The position numbers were made by a program, and so were the translations under genes. Under the pieces are notes generated by a model, which saw nothing but the letters and a program-made list of their open reading frames with translations, did not search any database and was not told the origin of the DNA. From Bordetella sp. (GTDB taxonomy: Bacteria > Pseudomonadota > Gammaproteobacteria > Burkholderiales > Burkholderiaceae_B), in NCBI GenBank assembly GCA_027450125.1, contig DAIDKG010000015.1, positions 1-5,524 of the forward strand: a stretch of 5,524 nt of DNA, read 5' to 3'. Below, piece by piece: positions 5,372 through 5,524 of the stretch (positions are counted from its first letter, which is position 1; each line of letters begins with the position of its first letter).

Positions 5372-5524
5372 CCATGACGACGAACGCCCTGCGCCTGACG
5401 CGCCAGCAGATCGCCCAGCGGGTGGCGCATGACATTCCCGACGGCTCGGTAGTCAACCTGGGCATCGGCATTCCGACGCTGGTGTCCGACTACCTGCCCG
5501 CGGACCGCGAGATCCTGATGCACA
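5368..5524 (+). CDS. pcaJ: 3-oxoacid CoA-transferase subunit B (PcaJ-like), 5' part, runs off the right edge
   Basis: Beta subunit partner of the preceding gene; 52 codons are in the window with no stop. The N-terminus contains LTRQQIAQRVAHDIPDGSVV followed by NLGIGIPTLVSDYLP (30-44), the conserved GIGIPT loop of CoA-transferase B subunits. The window ends after EILMH and one further base, A, exactly where the family has the SENG motif whose Glu forms the covalent CoA thioester, so the catalytic residue cannot be checked. The start at 5368 overlaps the subunit A stop by 4 bp; an in-frame ATG at 5374 is an alternative. The symbol assumes the 3-oxoadipate specificity inferred for subunit A; scoB-type specificity is the alternative. 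Confidence 0.88.
   Translation, partial: MTMTTNALRLTRQQIAQRVAHDIPDGSVVNLGIGIPTLVSDYLPADREILMH

Overview
The window is GC-rich chromosomal DNA, apart from AT-rich patches around 2885-2975 and 3200-3390. The gene set (MocR-type regulator, secreted alpha/beta hydrolase, pirin, beta-ketoadipate-type CoA-transferase) and the protein sequences suggest a beta-proteobacterium of the Alcaligenaceae, Bordetella- or Achromobacter-like. That placement rests on remembered sequence similarity and composition, not on a search.

Left half, minus strand (74-2832): a MocR/GntR regulator with a fused fold-type I aminotransferase domain is followed in the same direction by a gene for a secreted serine hydrolase with a Sec signal peptide and a GWSQGG nucleophile elbow. 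The 86-bp gap between them, taking the preferred hydrolase start, holds a nested inverted repeat. The AT-rich region upstream of the regulator carries a plausible sigma70-type promoter and a perfect GTGCAT-N5-ATGCAC inverted repeat that could be its autoregulatory operator.

Middle (2833-3779): on the plus strand is a very small membrane-protein gene (46 codons, with a good ribosome binding site and one transmembrane segment plus a highly charged tail). On the minus strand is an intact tRNA-Ser(GGA) with encoded CCA. Between them sits a perfect 15-bp inverted repeat flanked by A and T runs, a textbook bidirectional terminator serving two convergent units.

Right half, plus strand (3780-5524): a pirin with all four cupin metal ligands is followed after 56 bp by the two subunits of a 3-oxoacid/3-oxoadipate CoA-transferase (pcaI/pcaJ-like). 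The subunit genes overlap by ATGA, so they are translationally coupled. Subunit B runs off the right edge just before the expected catalytic SENG motif. This part looks like the start of an aromatic-acid (beta-ketoadipate) catabolic operon.

I see no mobile element, CRISPR array, phage or obvious new defence system. The points most worth a second look are the MocR regulator's unusual partner and candidate operators, the small membrane protein, and the pirin-CoA-transferase association.
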